A stretch of DNA of 64,000 bases, from the NCBI GenBank assembly GCA_032622095.1, contig CP136067.1, positions 196,378,052-196,442,051 on the forward strand, given 5' to 3'. Both the position numbers and the translations under genes were made by a program. Origin of the DNA: Siphonodentalium dalli. Its lineage: Eukaryota; Mollusca; Scaphopoda; Gadilida; Siphonodentaliidae. This document shows positions 43,430-54,934 of this stretch, in pieces (within the stretch, counting starts at the first letter, position 1; the number at the start of each line of letters is the position of its first letter). The notes below the pieces were generated by a model. It was not told the origin of the DNA. It searched no databases and saw nothing but the letters and a program-made list of their open reading frames with translations.

Positions 43430-43681
43430 TGGTACTCGGGCACTATGACAACTGGATGAATGTACATTCTACTAACAATGCCGAAAATCTCGAAAAAAAA
43501 TTCGGTGATAAACTAACGCAAATTATTTCACTATCGAGATACATGTATTTAATTAATATATAAGAATGACAGTGTGAGTGTCAATTTGGACATAATATTT
43601 TTAAACATAACTACTTTGATCAAGATTATTCTCCATTGCTATTTGATCACCCTATACAGGAGTGTTTCACATCACTTTAAG
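43430..43681 (-). mobile_element. Family H element, reverse orientation, partly decayed
   Basis: Reverse complement matches the H copies at 46026 and 48688 (TCATTCTTATATATTAATTA; TGTCCAAATTGACA; CTAACAATGCCGAAAATCTC). Its terminal segment is amplified in the following array. Confidence 0.72.
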
Positions 43682-44075
43682 ATTATTCTCCATTTCTATT
43701 TGATCACGCTACTGGAGTGTTTGACATAACTTTAAGATTATTCTCCATTGCTATTTGATCACCCTATACTGGAGTGTTTCACATCACTTTCAGATTATTC
43801 TCCATTGCTATTTGATCACCCTATACCGGAGTGTTTCACATCACTTTAAGATTATTCTCCATTGCTATTTGATCACCCTATACCGGAATGTTTCACATCA
43901 CTTTAAGATTATTCTCCATTGCTATTTGATCACCCTATACCGGAGTGTTTGACATCACTTTAAGATTATTCTCCATTGCTATTTGATCACCCTATACCGG
44001 AGTGTTTGACATCACTTTAAGATTATTCTCCATTTCTATTTGATCACGCTACTGGAGTGTTTGACATAACTTTAA
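43625..44075. repeat. 57-bp minisatellite, eight units, grown from an H terminus
   Basis: Unit ATTATTCTCCATTGCTATTT, GATCACCCTATACCGGAGTG, TTTCACATCACTTTAAG. The first unit is the H end itself; units 2 and 8 share a distinct variant (CACGCTACTGG, GACATAAC) and are 55 bp. Confidence 0.95.
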
Positions 44076-44132
44076 ATAAACAGAAGAACAAAAACGCGTT
44101 TTATAAAAATTGGCATGGAACCCTGAATACAT

Positions 44133-44133
44133 T

Positions 44134-44164
<31 letters not shown>

Positions 44165-44165
44165 T
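44133..44165. repeat. AAC microsatellite
   Basis: About eleven AAC units. Confidence 0.95.
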
Positions 44166-44213
44166 AAGGATTAATAATGAAAATATGAAGAAAGTCAATC
44201 TATTTTTCATGTA

Positions 44214-44426
44214 CAGTAATGCCCTAAGTAATCGACTCCTTAAACACAGCAGAATTATGGGTAACTTTTCAGGATTTAGTCGGAAATATGGCTTGTTGCC
44301 ATTCATCGGAAAGCTCTCGGGGAGAGCTTTCCGATGAATGGCAACAAGCCATATTTCCGACTAAATCCTGAAAAGTTACCCATAATTCTGCTGTGTTTAA
44401 GGAGTCGATTACTTAGGGCATGACTG
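44214..44426. mobile_element. Family D MITE, full length (213 bp)
   Basis: TA-flanked; arms nearly perfect; right terminus GCATGACTG has one change. Confidence 0.88.
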
Positions 44427-45788
44427 TACTTGATGATGATAGATGTTTTATAGACTTTTAACAAATTTATGTTATTTCACATGAACCCACTTCAAGGTCT
44501 TGTGCCCCTTTAAAAATCATATTGATTTATCTGTACATGAACTCTCAAACAGCCATATCCTGGTTTCATTTCAATTGACTCATGAAATAGAAGGCTGTTG
44601 TTTCGTGATCCTTAACTCGAGCCTTTTGATGGGCAACTTGCATGCAACAAGGATATTATTTGCCACAAATTGCTGTTGAATTGAACAGCTCCGAACCTTG
44701 ACGGTATGATTGGAGCAACAATCACAAGCGAGCCCGCCTTTGGTGCTGGATTTGATCACTCTTTTATAATTAACATTGCACCGATGTTGCAAACAAGCTG
44801 TAAATTTTGCACTAAATTATGGTCGTTGATATTAACTATAACTCCCATTTTACCTCTTTTTATTTCTAAATTCCTCATACGTTAGTCTGCATTAATTGAC
44901 AAGGGTTCCGGAATGGAGGTTTTTCATAGACTTTCAAACATAAATGTGATGCCGTTGTGCTGTCAGAGCTGATAAAGATTCCTTTCAGGGCGATAAATGG
45001 GGTGTATGTGCATGGGCTAGCTGGCACGGTTTATCGAACCAGCTTATGTTTATACTTTTGTGCATAAAACAAGATAATGTTTGGAAATGGTTCACGTTTT
45101 TTATATATCCATTTTATCGTTTGAAAAAGTAGATATATTATAAACATTCACAACATGCATGCACACACCACGCTGACCAGAGCATGTGCATATCGGATTG
45201 AAGGTGTAATTCTGCTTCCTTCTGGCAGTCTGTCCCAGGCTAGGTATTGTCATGTAAACAAACACCTCGCACATTCAGGCCAGGCTGGCCTGCAGTCTCA
45301 TACATACAGGCCTATATCACATTACTGAATTTTGATATTTCAGGGGGGGGGGGTTTGTAATGCAGTGCATGCTGGTCACACTTCATAGATTGGTAAGAAA
45401 ATCCTGATATATCAAGTCACAGAACTGTTAAATTTTCTGAGAAGAAAAATATATCATTCCTGGTAGAAATATATGCATGAAATGGCTTAATGTTCTTATT
45501 TCTTCATTTGAACCTTTTTTCTGGAGGTAAGTTCTTGTGCACTCATGGATTAGCGATCAACTTGGATCCCTCCCAGCGATGATCTGACAAAACAGTGTGT
45601 TGTTGGTTTTGGTTCATGGGCAAAACAATAAAGATGTTTAATATAGAAGCTCATTGTTTTATCAGCAGTTGGGGAGGAAACCATGAGGGCTTTATTCAGG
45701 CCAAACAAAAGTCAAGTTATGTTTCTCCGGCACTGCCCCTCATAACAGAATGCCCCCCCCCCCCCCCTGCCAAACAAAAGTAAAGTTA
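44427..45788. other. About 1.3 kb without recognised feature
   Basis: G-run near 45343 and a C-run of about 17 near 45751. Frames of 60-70 codons (44580 reverse, 45595 forward) lack recognisable motifs. Confidence 0.4.
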
Positions 45789-45903
45789 TGTTATTCTCTT
45801 ATATATGGGTTGCTCTCTATGGGATACTCGCATATACAAGAGAATGCACTGGCACAGGATATTTAATACTGCACCAGCGCAGATCCCGTCATAAAAGGGT
45901 TAA
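45789..45903 (-). mobile_element. Family B right-half fragment
   Basis: Hairpin CTCTTATATATGGGTTGCTC onward to CGTCATAAAAGGGTTAA. Confidence 0.8.
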
Positions 45904-46025
45904 CACATTTAATCATGAAAAGTCATTTTTCACAACAATTAATGTTTAAAATCCTGCCTGCTCATGATGGCCTGGTGAGAAATTCAGTTTGTAAAACATT
46001 GGGAATAAAACCTGCCTGCTGTCAA

Positions 46026-46402
46026 TTTAAAGTGATGTGAAACACTATGTAAGGGTGATCAAACAGAAATGGAGAATATACTCTTGCTCAAAGTAGTTAT
46101 TTTTTACAAATATTAATCCAAATTTACAACACACATCGTCATTCTTATATATTAATTAAATACAATGAGTCTCGATGGCAAAATCATTTGTGTTAGTTTT
46201 TGCCCATTGTTGCGCCCCGAATCGGGATGTAAATATTTACAATTGAGTACAGTTCAGGTGATGTTTTCTATGGAGTGGTGCGGTCGATTTCTTTGAGGTT
46301 TTCAGCAATGTTAGTATAATTATACATTCCCCGTTGACATAGCACCTGCGAACTAATTTATCAGTTTCACGCACCCGAGCAAGTCCATAATATGTCTTTA
46401 AA
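46026..46402 (+). mobile_element. Family H TTAA-bounded repeat, copy 1
   Basis: Starts TTTAAAGTGATGTGAAACAC and ends CCATAATATGTCTTTAA. Conserved blocks include CATTCTTATATATTAATTAA, GAAGTAAATATTTACAATTG-like, ATGTTTTCTATGGAGTGGT and ATCAGTTTCACGCACCCGA. No long inverted ends, so classification is open; TTAA at both ends suggests the T2 or piggyBac groups. An overlapping reverse frame of 76 codons is not convincing. Confidence 0.7.
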
Positions 46403-46588
46403 AAAAATGGTCCGAGATACAAATAATCAGCTTTGTGTAGCTTTATTGCCAAACTCCTGCAGAACAATGTGGTTCTGCTTCGTCTACCATAACATGTTGT
46501 TTACCAGACCAACCTTCCGGCTGCCTATGCGATATCAGTTTCTGCATCTGAAAGTGATTTTAAGTCTAAACACTCCAGAAAGAGACAT

Positions 46589-46643
46589 GACTATAGAGGG
46601 TGACTATAGAGGGTGATGTTGTGACTATAGAGGGTGATGTTTG
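46589..46643. repeat. GACTATAGAGGGTGA tandem repeat, three units
   Basis: Three GACTATAGAGGGTGA units with variable TGTTGT spacers, immediately before the twin hairpins. Confidence 0.85.
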
Positions 46644-46662
46644 GGACATCTTCCAGTCATTT

Positions 46663-46730
46663 ATATGTTCTCAGATGCAAGCATCTGAGAACATATTCAA
46701 TGAGTTTGAATCAATGATTCAAACTCATTG
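46663..46730. repeat. Two adjacent perfect hairpins
   Basis: ATATGTTCTCAGATGC-AA-complement (46663-46696), then CAATGAGTTTGAATC-AAT-complement (46698-46730). Each stem is 15-16 bp with a 2-3 base loop and no mismatch. Confidence 0.92.
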
Positions 46731-46798
46731 ACCTTTTTATACTGTAGTACGCATATCCTGTGTCTCAGGCTCTCAGCTGGCGTGGTACTATGGTTTTG

Positions 46799-47240
46799 TG
46801 AGACCTGTTAATATGGTGCTGGACATTTGCAGAATGAGGTCCTCAGAGGGTGAATTTAATTAAGCTATGTACCCCACATAGTGGGCTAGCGCATCACAAA
46901 ATTCATCTTCTGGGGACCTCATTCTGCATGGCCCCATCTGCTACGGGGGACCTAGACACAGATTTAATTTCTCAGATGGAAATGTGCGCCCATAGGGCGC
47001 CAAGATTTATGCATTATGTCATCTGCCAATTTGGGGACATAGAGAAACTAAACTAAAAAAGAAACATTCTAAAGAAGTTTGTAAAGAAATTAAAAGACTT
47101 GTTAATTTTATAATAAAGGTTCTTTCCAGAGAAGATGAGGCTTTAAGCAGAATGAGGTACCCAGAGGGGGTAGCATCACTAAATTCACCCACTGGGGACC
47201 TAATTCTGCAAATGTCCAGCATTATATTTGAGGCCTGCCT
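46799..47240 (-). mobile_element. Family E hAT-type MITE (about 440 bp), reverse
   Basis: TGGACATTTGCAGAATGAGG hairpin at left, CCAATTTGGGGACATAGAGA in the centre, and a right hairpin missing one arm (GTACCCAGAGGGGGTAGCAT). Confidence 0.78.
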
Positions 47241-47306
47241 GAGAATCACTGAAGTGAAAGTTGCACAACATACAGAATAACACTTTTCCAGCTGTAAATC
47301 ATCCAC

Positions 47307-47664
47307 GTCTGTAGGCGTCATTGGCCTGTAGGCGTCATTGGTCTGTAGGCGTCATTGGTCTGTTGGCATCATTGGCCTGTAAGGCATCATTGGCCTGTAG
47401 GCGTCATTGGCCTGTAGGCGTCATTGGCCTGTAGGCGTCATTGGCCTGTAGGCGTCATTGGCCTGTAGGCATCATTGGCCTGTAGGCGTCATTGGCCTGT
47501 AGGCGTCATTGGCCTGTAGGCATCATTGGCCTGTAGGCATCATTGGCCTGTAGGCGTCATTGGCCTGTAGGCGTCATTGGCCTGTAGGCGTCATTGGCCT
47601 GTAGGCATCATTGGCCTGTAGGCATCATTGGCCTGTAGGCATCATTGGCCTGTAGGCATCATTC
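47307..47664. repeat. 17-bp minisatellite, about 21 copies
   Basis: Unit GGCCTGTAGGCGTCATT with G/A alternation (GCGTC or GCATC). One unit has an extra A (TGTAAGGCATC). The first units use GTCTG. Confidence 0.96.
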
Positions 47665-48687
47665 AAAAGTTGCGCTGGATTGCGTAATATCCATGTGAAT
47701 TGTTGGTTGCATGGAACTTGGCAGACTGGACCTTTGTCACCGCAGGAAAAAGACTAATGTAAAAATAACTGTTTTTCTAATTGCCTCTCACAGTGTGTTA
47801 TTGTATAATGTTTTAACATTAAGAGGCAATCACATCTTTTTTTCATCAGTAATTACTTGATCGATAGGTTACAATTAGATCCAGCAAATTAAGAATAACT
47901 AGAATGCAATTGTAGAATGCTAACTCGCCTTGAGTATTTCTATTTATATACTAACGCATATTCACAAATGTTCAGTCAGAACAAAGCAGCATTTTTGGAG
48001 ATGTCCTTCAGATGAAAATAGCTAGTTGTCCTGCAGCCATGGTTATTAACTTCAGTGATCACACAAGTCTTCTAATGACTGTAACTAAGAGGTCTAGAAC
48101 TCCCGTGCAGAGAAGTCATTGAGTCATAGGCCTTCCCACATTTACAGCACGATTTGTACACACTATTGTTTCATAATTTTTGTATAACACTGTTTTCTCC
48201 CCTGAGTCCTCCCTAGAGTGGTCACACCCGAACACAGTCGTCTGTAATGTACAGTTGGAGGAGCTGTCATTGCAACATAATGAGAGGGAGAGGGGGAGGG
48301 AGGGGGAGTGGAGCGGGAACCGAGCATGCAGTGGCTCCAGTGAGCTCTCATAACGTCGCTGACCTCTCTCATGTCTGTTGGTTGACGCTGTCCAAATACC
48401 AGAATTTACGAGATTCATTGGAGATCATGCATGTTCAATAATAATTTTATCGCCGATAACACAGACTGATCACATAATACCAGAATCGTGTTCAAACCGG
48501 TCCATAAATAATGAGTTTACCAAATAATTGTCAGATTTGCATGGGACTATGATGTCTACATATACGCAATATTTTATTTTCTATTGTATTGGCATGTGAA
48601 TGACACGTTCCACACAGACAACTGATGCTCCACATTGTTTTATACCATAAATGTTTCACACATAACTCGCTGATATTACTAGATTAA
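47665..48687. other. About 1 kb without recognised feature
   Basis: A short G/A-rich run (GAGAGGGAGAGGGGGAGGGA) at 48280-48310 keeps frames open on both strands; no gene is supported. Confidence 0.4.
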
Positions 48688-49062
48688 TTTAAAGTGATGT
48701 GAAACACTCAGGTAGGGTGATCAAATAGAATATCTTGCTCAAAGTATAGTTGTTATTACAATTTATCATATCCAACTTGAAAACACACACCATCATTCTT
48801 ATATATTAATTAAATGCAGGGGACTCTCAATGGTGAAATCGCTTTCGTTAGTTTATCACCAATAGTTGCGGTCCCAAATCGAGAAGTAAATATTTACAAT
48901 TGAGCGTAGTTAGGACGATGTTTTCTATGGAGTGGTACGGTCGATTTGCTTGAAATTTTCGGCGATGTTAGTAGAATGCTACATTCCTCCAATAGGCATA
49001 GCTCCCGAATACTAACTGATCAGTTTCACGCACCCGAACAAGTCCATAATATGTCTTTAATA
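48688..49062 (+). mobile_element. Family H repeat, copy 2
   Basis: ATTTAAAGTGATGTGAAACA to CCATAATATGTCTTTAA. Best-preserved copy by eye. Confidence 0.72.
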
Positions 49063-49201
49063 GCGGAGGGAAATTTAATTGGTATTTTGACAGAGATGTT
49101 ATCGGTAAGAGACAACACTCGTAGAGATTGGGGCTCCAGGTCCCCTTGTCTGACTTCTGTGCAAATACTTAATGTGTATGACTTACAATGAAAGTTGGCA
49201 G

Positions 49202-49420
49202 TTAAAACCTTTCTATACTAAATACTCATTGACGAGTAGTTCCCTCAGGAAATGTTCAGATAATAAGACCAACAAATGACCTTATTATCTACTAAACATT
49301 TCCCACTAATAATTCTTCTGCACGTATATTATCATTTTGTCTGGTTGTCGTCTGTTAATTAATCCTTAACATCCCTCCAAATTAATAATAGACCATTCCA
49401 ATATATACTTCTATTTAGAC
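49202..49420 (+). mobile_element. Family J TTAA MITE, right end lost
   Basis: TTAAAACCTTTCTATACTAA start; GAAATGTTCAGATAATAAG and AATAATAGACCATTCCAATA present; ends in ACTTCTATTTAGACTAAAAC. Confidence 0.7.
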
Positions 49421-49572
49421 TAAAACGGGTTTGGTACTTCTTTCATAACCTTTGTTTCCATAAGTGACTTACGGAGAGATCAGGACGTCATGTCCAAATA
49501 GGTTACCAGCCTTCTATATTGACAACTCCACCCGGACATTTGTGATAGAACAGAGATCATATTCCATAGGTG

Positions 49573-49610
49573 CAGGGAAGTGGTGACAGGGGGTTTTGGG
49601 GCAGTGTCAC

Positions 49611-49646
<36 letters not shown>

Positions 49647-50278
49647 AGATTGGTAAAAAGTATCAACAGTTTGAAAATTTCATGCCTGGCAAACGTTAGT
49701 TGGAAATTTACACCACAGAATATAAGTTTACCCTGTGCCAATGCATTCTCTTATATATGCGAGTCGACCATAGGTCGCCTCGCATATATAAGAGAATGCA
49801 TGGCCTAACAAATTTTTACAATTTTTTCTTGTATTCTTTAACAATTTTATAATTTCACCCATACAGAGCCCCAGACAAATATGAGCAGACGACACTCTTC
49901 TATATGCTTCTATATATGTGTGGGGCTCACTGCAGGGTAATGTATACTTTCATAACTCAGTGGGAGAATCTAATATAGGTTGAAATTGCTGTCATTTCTT
50001 GATATTCCAACCAGTAATTATAGTGGGGAATTAGTTGTTTTTAGACCAACAATATCATAATGTTCTACTTTTGGTACAAAATTTGGTCTGAAATGGCCAT
50101 CAGTTAGAAAATTTTGCAACCTTTATATGTGTCAAGTTGGAAATTTCCAACAGTTGGAAGGATTGAGGTACCAGTTGGAAAGGATGCAAATGGATAAATC
50201 TGCTTCAAGGGGTGGGGTGCAGTTTGAAATTTCAAGGTGTACACCTCCCCAAACAGAGACCCTCTAGCCACGTCCCTG
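49573..50278. mobile_element. Family K hAT-type element, copy 1 (706 bp)
   Basis: Ends CAGGGAAGTGGTGACAGGG and complement-like CTCTAGCCACGTCCCTG. Flanking octamers CATAGGTG and CCTAGGTG differ at one base. Internal repeats of AGTTGGAAATTTCCAAC type are diagnostic of the family. A C-run of about 37 follows GTGTCACA, and an A/C-type hairpin fragment lies at 49731-49855. Confidence 0.75.
49731..49855 (+). mobile_element. Family A/C hairpin fragment within K copy 1
   Basis: CCCTGTGCCAATGCATTCTC through one hairpin and linker TTCTTTAACAATTTTATAAT. No TTAA ends remain. Confidence 0.75.
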
Positions 50279-50409
50279 CCTAGGTGTAAAATCATATGGC
50301 AAAATGAGTAGCTAGCTTGTAGATACTGTTTCTGTCATGTAACAACTAGATAGATTTGTTTATTTTTGTTGATCTGGTGATAAAATCCTATTTACTCTGT
50401 GTTCTATTC

Positions 50410-52830
50410 CTGTTTCTGCTAGAATAGATAATGGTTTGCTCCATAGATCTTGTTCCCAGGTTGTTTGTGTTTCTGTGAACTCTACACAGTGATTGGAGTG
50501 CAGTTGTTCATACTTAGAAACAATAAACACTGAAGCCATCTGTTAATGAAGGAAGATACTAAGACTCATTAGTGATGCATTAATTAGGTTCAAGAGAAGA
50601 GGAATCCTGCTGGCTCCATTTTAAAAAGCCAGAATGTTATTGCTTCATACAATTGTGCCCTAAGAATTATATGGAATATATGCAAATATTTTCTGCATTG
50701 CTAATGTCTTAATTATTCTTGCAACATTCCACAAAACTTTGTGATTTTTCTACAAATTTACTACAAATTACCGAATAATGTCATTATTTTTCTGAAATGA
50801 ATTTCAACTATTTATGAAATTTTCATTATTTTTTTCGCAAAATTTACCACAAATTACTGAAAATGTCACATAACATTTCTCATTTGTTTCCCGAAGATAG
50901 TATGCCACAAGAAAGCAACCTGTTACTGGTAGAAGAGATTTATTATGGTTCAGGCCATAGATCTTGTTGCAGAATTGTTTGTACATATGTGAACTCTACA
51001 CATGAGTGGAGTTATTCCTACTTAGAAACAATAAACACAGAAGCCATCTGTTAATGAGGGAACATACTATAATAAATGCCCATTAGCAATGGATTAGGTC
51101 CACTTGAATAGGAATCCCTGCTGGCTCCACTTTAAAAAGCCAGATGTTATTGTGCCATAAGGCCACAATAAAAAAATTAATAGATTTTCATCCACTTTTT
51201 TTTATAAAGTGGGGCGGGGCGGGGGGGGGGGGGGGGGGGGGGGGTGCGAATTTTATTTTATTTTTCCAAGTATAAATAATAAGGCGTAATCGGGGGTCGA
51301 ACTATCAATTGTTCAATGCATTGATGGAAACATCAGCATGTCCAATTAACCAATTTATCTGTCCCAGTAATGTTACCCTGGAAAGATAGGGGCATTTAAT
51401 ACCTGTACCTCTCTCTGATATAAATTTTGTGATGAGTATGTCTTTGAACTTTTGAGTTCAATATTATATGTGGGGAACAAGTGCATTCACATACCTCATA
51501 GGGATGAAGACAATGACACAAAGTATATTTTTTGTATATATTAATTTGAAATAGAAACACATATTGAATTAATTGATATATTATTCTTTTTAAAAGTTAC
51601 TTTTAAACATAGGCCCACTAAATGGGCAGATAGATGTGCACCAATACATGTACTGTCCTGGTGATGGGTGAAATGCTAATTCAAGACAAAATTTGACAAC
51701 ATGATTAAATTTGAACAGATTTCTATGAACTTGTTCAGTAACTCATTTATGAAAGTTTCCTTTGCTATCCAGGTTGGGTCAGGAATTAGATGTTCACTAT
51801 AGCTATTCCAAATTTTGATTGTGATATACTCAAGGAAGCCAACATGTACTGATATATATGTATATTGTACAGTGTGTTCATAAGAATTACACTTGCTTCG
51901 ACCAGCACTTACATGTGCAGTTACACGGAATTGGGACGGCATATCTGCACCGACTGAGCGGTGTTGTCCAGTTTTTCCCCCGTGTATAGATGGTAAACAT
52001 CAACCACTGTTGTCGAATCATCGACCGTGCACCCATACCAATCTTTTATTGTATGGGTGCGGCCGATTGCAATCTTAAAATTACGAAAAGAATTTGTTTT
52101 TTATTTTATTTTCCCACGTGCTATTGTGTTTACAATGCGTATAGAATTACACCCCTTGGAACTGTCGGTATAAATTCCGGATAATTTTCATATCCGGCTT
52201 TTTTTTTTTAAACAATGCGAGTTTATCTCGGCAAAACATATCAGTCCAGTGGCAATTTTTAGCATTAATAAAAACATTCGGGGCGGGCCGTAAAAAACGC
52301 GGGCGGGGATGAAAAGCTAGCAATATTTTTATAATGGCCTAAGAATTGTCTGGAAAACTTTAAAATATATTCTGCAAATAAAACTTTTTGGATTGCTATT
52401 GTCTTAAATTTTTTGCAACATTCCACAAAACTTTGTGATTTTTCTACAAATTTACCACAAATTAAGGAAGAATGTCATTATTTTTTTGCAAAGTTTATGA
52501 CAAATTACTGAAAACGTTACATAACACCTCTCGATTGTTTCCCGAAAAAATACACAAGAACAGCAACCTGTTTCTGGCAGAAGAGATTATGGTATACTGC
52601 ATTATCTGCATATATCTTGTTGCAGAATTGTTTCATATCTGTGAACTCTGCCCAGTGATTGAAGTGGAGTTATTCCTACTTAGAAACAATAAACACCGAA
52701 GCCATCTGTTAATGATGGAAGGTACTAATGCCACTTTATAGCTAGGGATTAGTTCCAAGGGAATAGGAGTCCCTGCTGGCTCCATTTTAAAAATCTAGAA
52801 TGTTATTATGGCATAAAATTTTCTGCAGCA
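50410..52830 (+). repeat. Tandem block L, three units, interrupted by M
   Basis: Units at about 50410-50660 (partial), 50661-51160 and 52340-52830 share AACATTCCACAAAACTTTGT, ACTTAGAAACAATAAACAC, GAAGCCATCTGTTAATGA and CTGCTGGCTCCA. Period about 500 bp once M is removed. The identity of L is unknown. Confidence 0.8.
51161..52339. mobile_element. Element M, Harbinger-like (1179 bp)
   Basis: Sits exactly in the L unit, flanked by TAA (51158-51160, 52340-52342). Inverted ends start GGCCACAATAAAAAAATTAA and GGCCATTATAAAAATATTGC and stay similar through TTTTCATCC. Three-base TWA duplication with GGCC ends fits PIF/Harbinger. A forward frame at 51990-52184 includes CMGAADCNLKI and FLFYFP, faintly THAP-like in order, but the cysteine spacing does not fit well; treat as unproven. 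A G-run of over 20 lies near 51222. Confidence 0.7.
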
Positions 52831-53249
52831 AGCACATTTGAAGCAATGAACACTCCTACTGAGTCTGTAGCTCCATAAATCTGATATATGTCTATTAGAA
52901 TAATGCCTGAAACATTTACCCTATAAACTGGCTGTTCTGTCTTTGTGTTATTAAATTGTACCATTATACCCCTGCTTAAGCAGAATGAGGTCCCCAGAGG
53001 GTGAGTTTAGTGATGCTAGCCTGCTGTGCGTGTACCATATGTCTGGCACCATATATTTAGGCCAGAAACTGTCTCATCGGCCTTAATTTACGGTCTGTAA
53101 AATTGGCCCTTTGGGTATTATGCTTAAGCATGCTATAGCAAATTTTAAAACAAACTGGATAAAACCTTAAGGGCATGTTATAACTCAAAACTATCACTAA
53201 GTATTCATAGTAATAATTTTGATGCCCATGAAAAACGTAAGATTCCCTG
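52831..53249. other. Mostly unrecognised; E fragment at 52971-53034
   Basis: 52971-53034 (AAGCAGAATGAGGTCCCCAG to AGCCTGCTGTGCG) is a single arm of an E hairpin. Around 53075, TCTCATCGGCC resembles the left stem of family C, displaced about 180 bp from the rest of that element. Confidence 0.55.
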
Positions 53250-53470
53250 GCACTAAACCTACAAAATAAGTCTGTTAAAGAATATAAGAAAAAATTATTA
53301 AAATTGTAAAAAATTGTAAAAAATAATAACAAATGATGAAAAATTGTTAGGCCAATGCATTCTCTTATATATGCGAGGTGACCTATGGTCGACTCGCATA
53401 AATAAGAGAATGCATTGGCACAGGGTATATGGGTTGATACAAAAATCGGACCTGGCACTGAAAGGGTTAA
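53250..53470 (+). mobile_element. Family C TTAA MITE, left end lost
   Basis: From ACTAAACCTACAAAATAAGT through one hairpin to CCTGGCACTGAAAGGGTTAA. Its last TTAA is also the first TTAA of the following I element. Confidence 0.83.
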
Positions 53471-53940
53471 AGGTACTTACTGCGATCAGGCGGTTCCCAT
53501 ATCATCAAGATGCAACAACAACAACATTTCTTCATAATACGCTTTAGTTGTCAGAATTGATTAATTGCAACAAAATAATGCTAACCATGCACTGTCAACT
53601 ATGGTATCAAATTTCCCAAAACATGTTTTTATCAACATTTTGTTCAATGAAATATGGCCGTATTATCACCTGAGTATCACAAAATTTGGCCGTATTACCA
53701 CTTGATTTTAGATTTATCCATCTTAATCCATAATTTTGTACGAGACCGTCTGTTTGTTGACGTTTTTCTGGGCCACAAAAATTGCACATCTCGAGAAATA
53801 ACAAATTTCAAAAATCGATATCTGATCACCCTGAGCTTTGATGGGTGGGTTCCTCGACTCGAATCAAATAAAATGTTTTTTACCCCCGAAGCCAAAGAAA
53901 TAGTAATTTAGGAGTGTTAATTCAGATTATGCTTCTTTAA
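53467..53940. mobile_element. Family I TTAA element, copy 2 (474 bp)
   Basis: TTAAAGGTACTTACTGCGAT to TTCAGATTATGCTTCTTTAA. Colinear with 12408-12838 but carries an extra CTGATCACCCTGAGC-type segment near 53820. A G-run of about 20 follows at 53960. Confidence 0.72.
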
Positions 53941-54044
53941 ATGTTAGCATGCCTCTTGGGGGGGGGGGGGGGGGGGGGTCATCATTTCCCCGATTAAAAT
54001 CACAATCCTGATGAAATATCTCTGAATCATGAGATGGACTGAAC

Positions 54045-54390
54045 CAGCTGTGTGGTGCACGCTGACATCTACAGTAATGCTCTAAGTAATCTACTTCTTA
54101 ACCACAGCAGAATTATGGGTAACTTTTCAGGATATAGTCGGAAAGCTCTCGGGAACAAGCCATATTTCCGACTAAATCCTGAAAAGTTACCCATAATTCT
54201 GCTGTGGTTAAGAAGTCGATTACTTAGAGCATTACTGTATATATGGTGCACACTGATTTCTATATGCTGTGTGGTGCACGCTGACGTCTATATATGGTGT
54301 GGTGCACGCTGAGGTCTATATATGGTGTGGTGCACGCTGAGGTCTATATATGGTGTGGTGCACGCTGACGTCTATCTATGCTGTGTATAA
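54045..54390. repeat. About 28-bp minisatellite, split by a D element
   Basis: Unit TATATGGTGTGGTGCACGCT then GACGTCTA or GAGGTCTA. One unit lies left of the D element and about five to its right; removing the D element plus one TA restores a normal unit. Confidence 0.9.
54072..54237. mobile_element. Family D MITE, apex deleted (166 bp), in a minisatellite
   Basis: CAGTAATGCTCTAAGTAATC to GCATTACTG, TA on both sides; the arms are joined at AGCTCTCGGGAACAAGCC. Confidence 0.9.
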
Positions 54391-54934
54391 TATAAGGACA
54401 TGTTATTGACATGTTAAATAACATTTCCCATTTATGAATTATTGATTCAGCGATATATCAGTGTTGACTTGTAGAAATTTCTGAATGCCCAGGAAATTAC
54501 TTTTAGGTCAATTATGTAGCATAGTCGGCTAAGTTAGCAGAATTTCTATATATTTATATGTCAGAGCTGATGTCAAATCAATGATGTGTTTATCTCCAGG
54601 TCATATGTTCTCAAAAAACATAACAACCATCTTGACTCATTTCAAGTCTCAAAGTTTTAAAGAAATCACTGGAATGGGGACAATATTATTAACAGTAATT
54701 AAAGGGGTGGTTCGGGTTTGAATCGCAGAAACTAATCAAAATTAGTAGCGCACGCCATTTTGGTAAGGTTTTTGATGTGTATGATCAATAATATACATGT
54801 ATGTTGACATGGGTCTGTCGTTAATATGATCTATCTTTTTGTCTCTATACCTATTAAAGGAACCCACGGCCTTCGAGGTGGGTCCATGTGATATAACATA
54901 AAAGTCTGTAAAAACACTATCACCAACAAGGACC
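54391..54934. other. No recognised feature
   Basis: TTAAAGGGGTGGTTCGGG near 54700 could be the end of another TTAAAGG element, but no partner end was found. Confidence 0.4.

Noticed and set aside
48116-48418. Overlapping reverse frames of 69 and 100 codons
   Set aside because: Driven by a purine-rich GAGGG run; no recognisable domain.
49611-49647. Poly-C run as assembly gap
   Set aside because: Shorter runs occur at the same place in related K elements, so a real expansion is at least as likely; kept as a low-interest observation.
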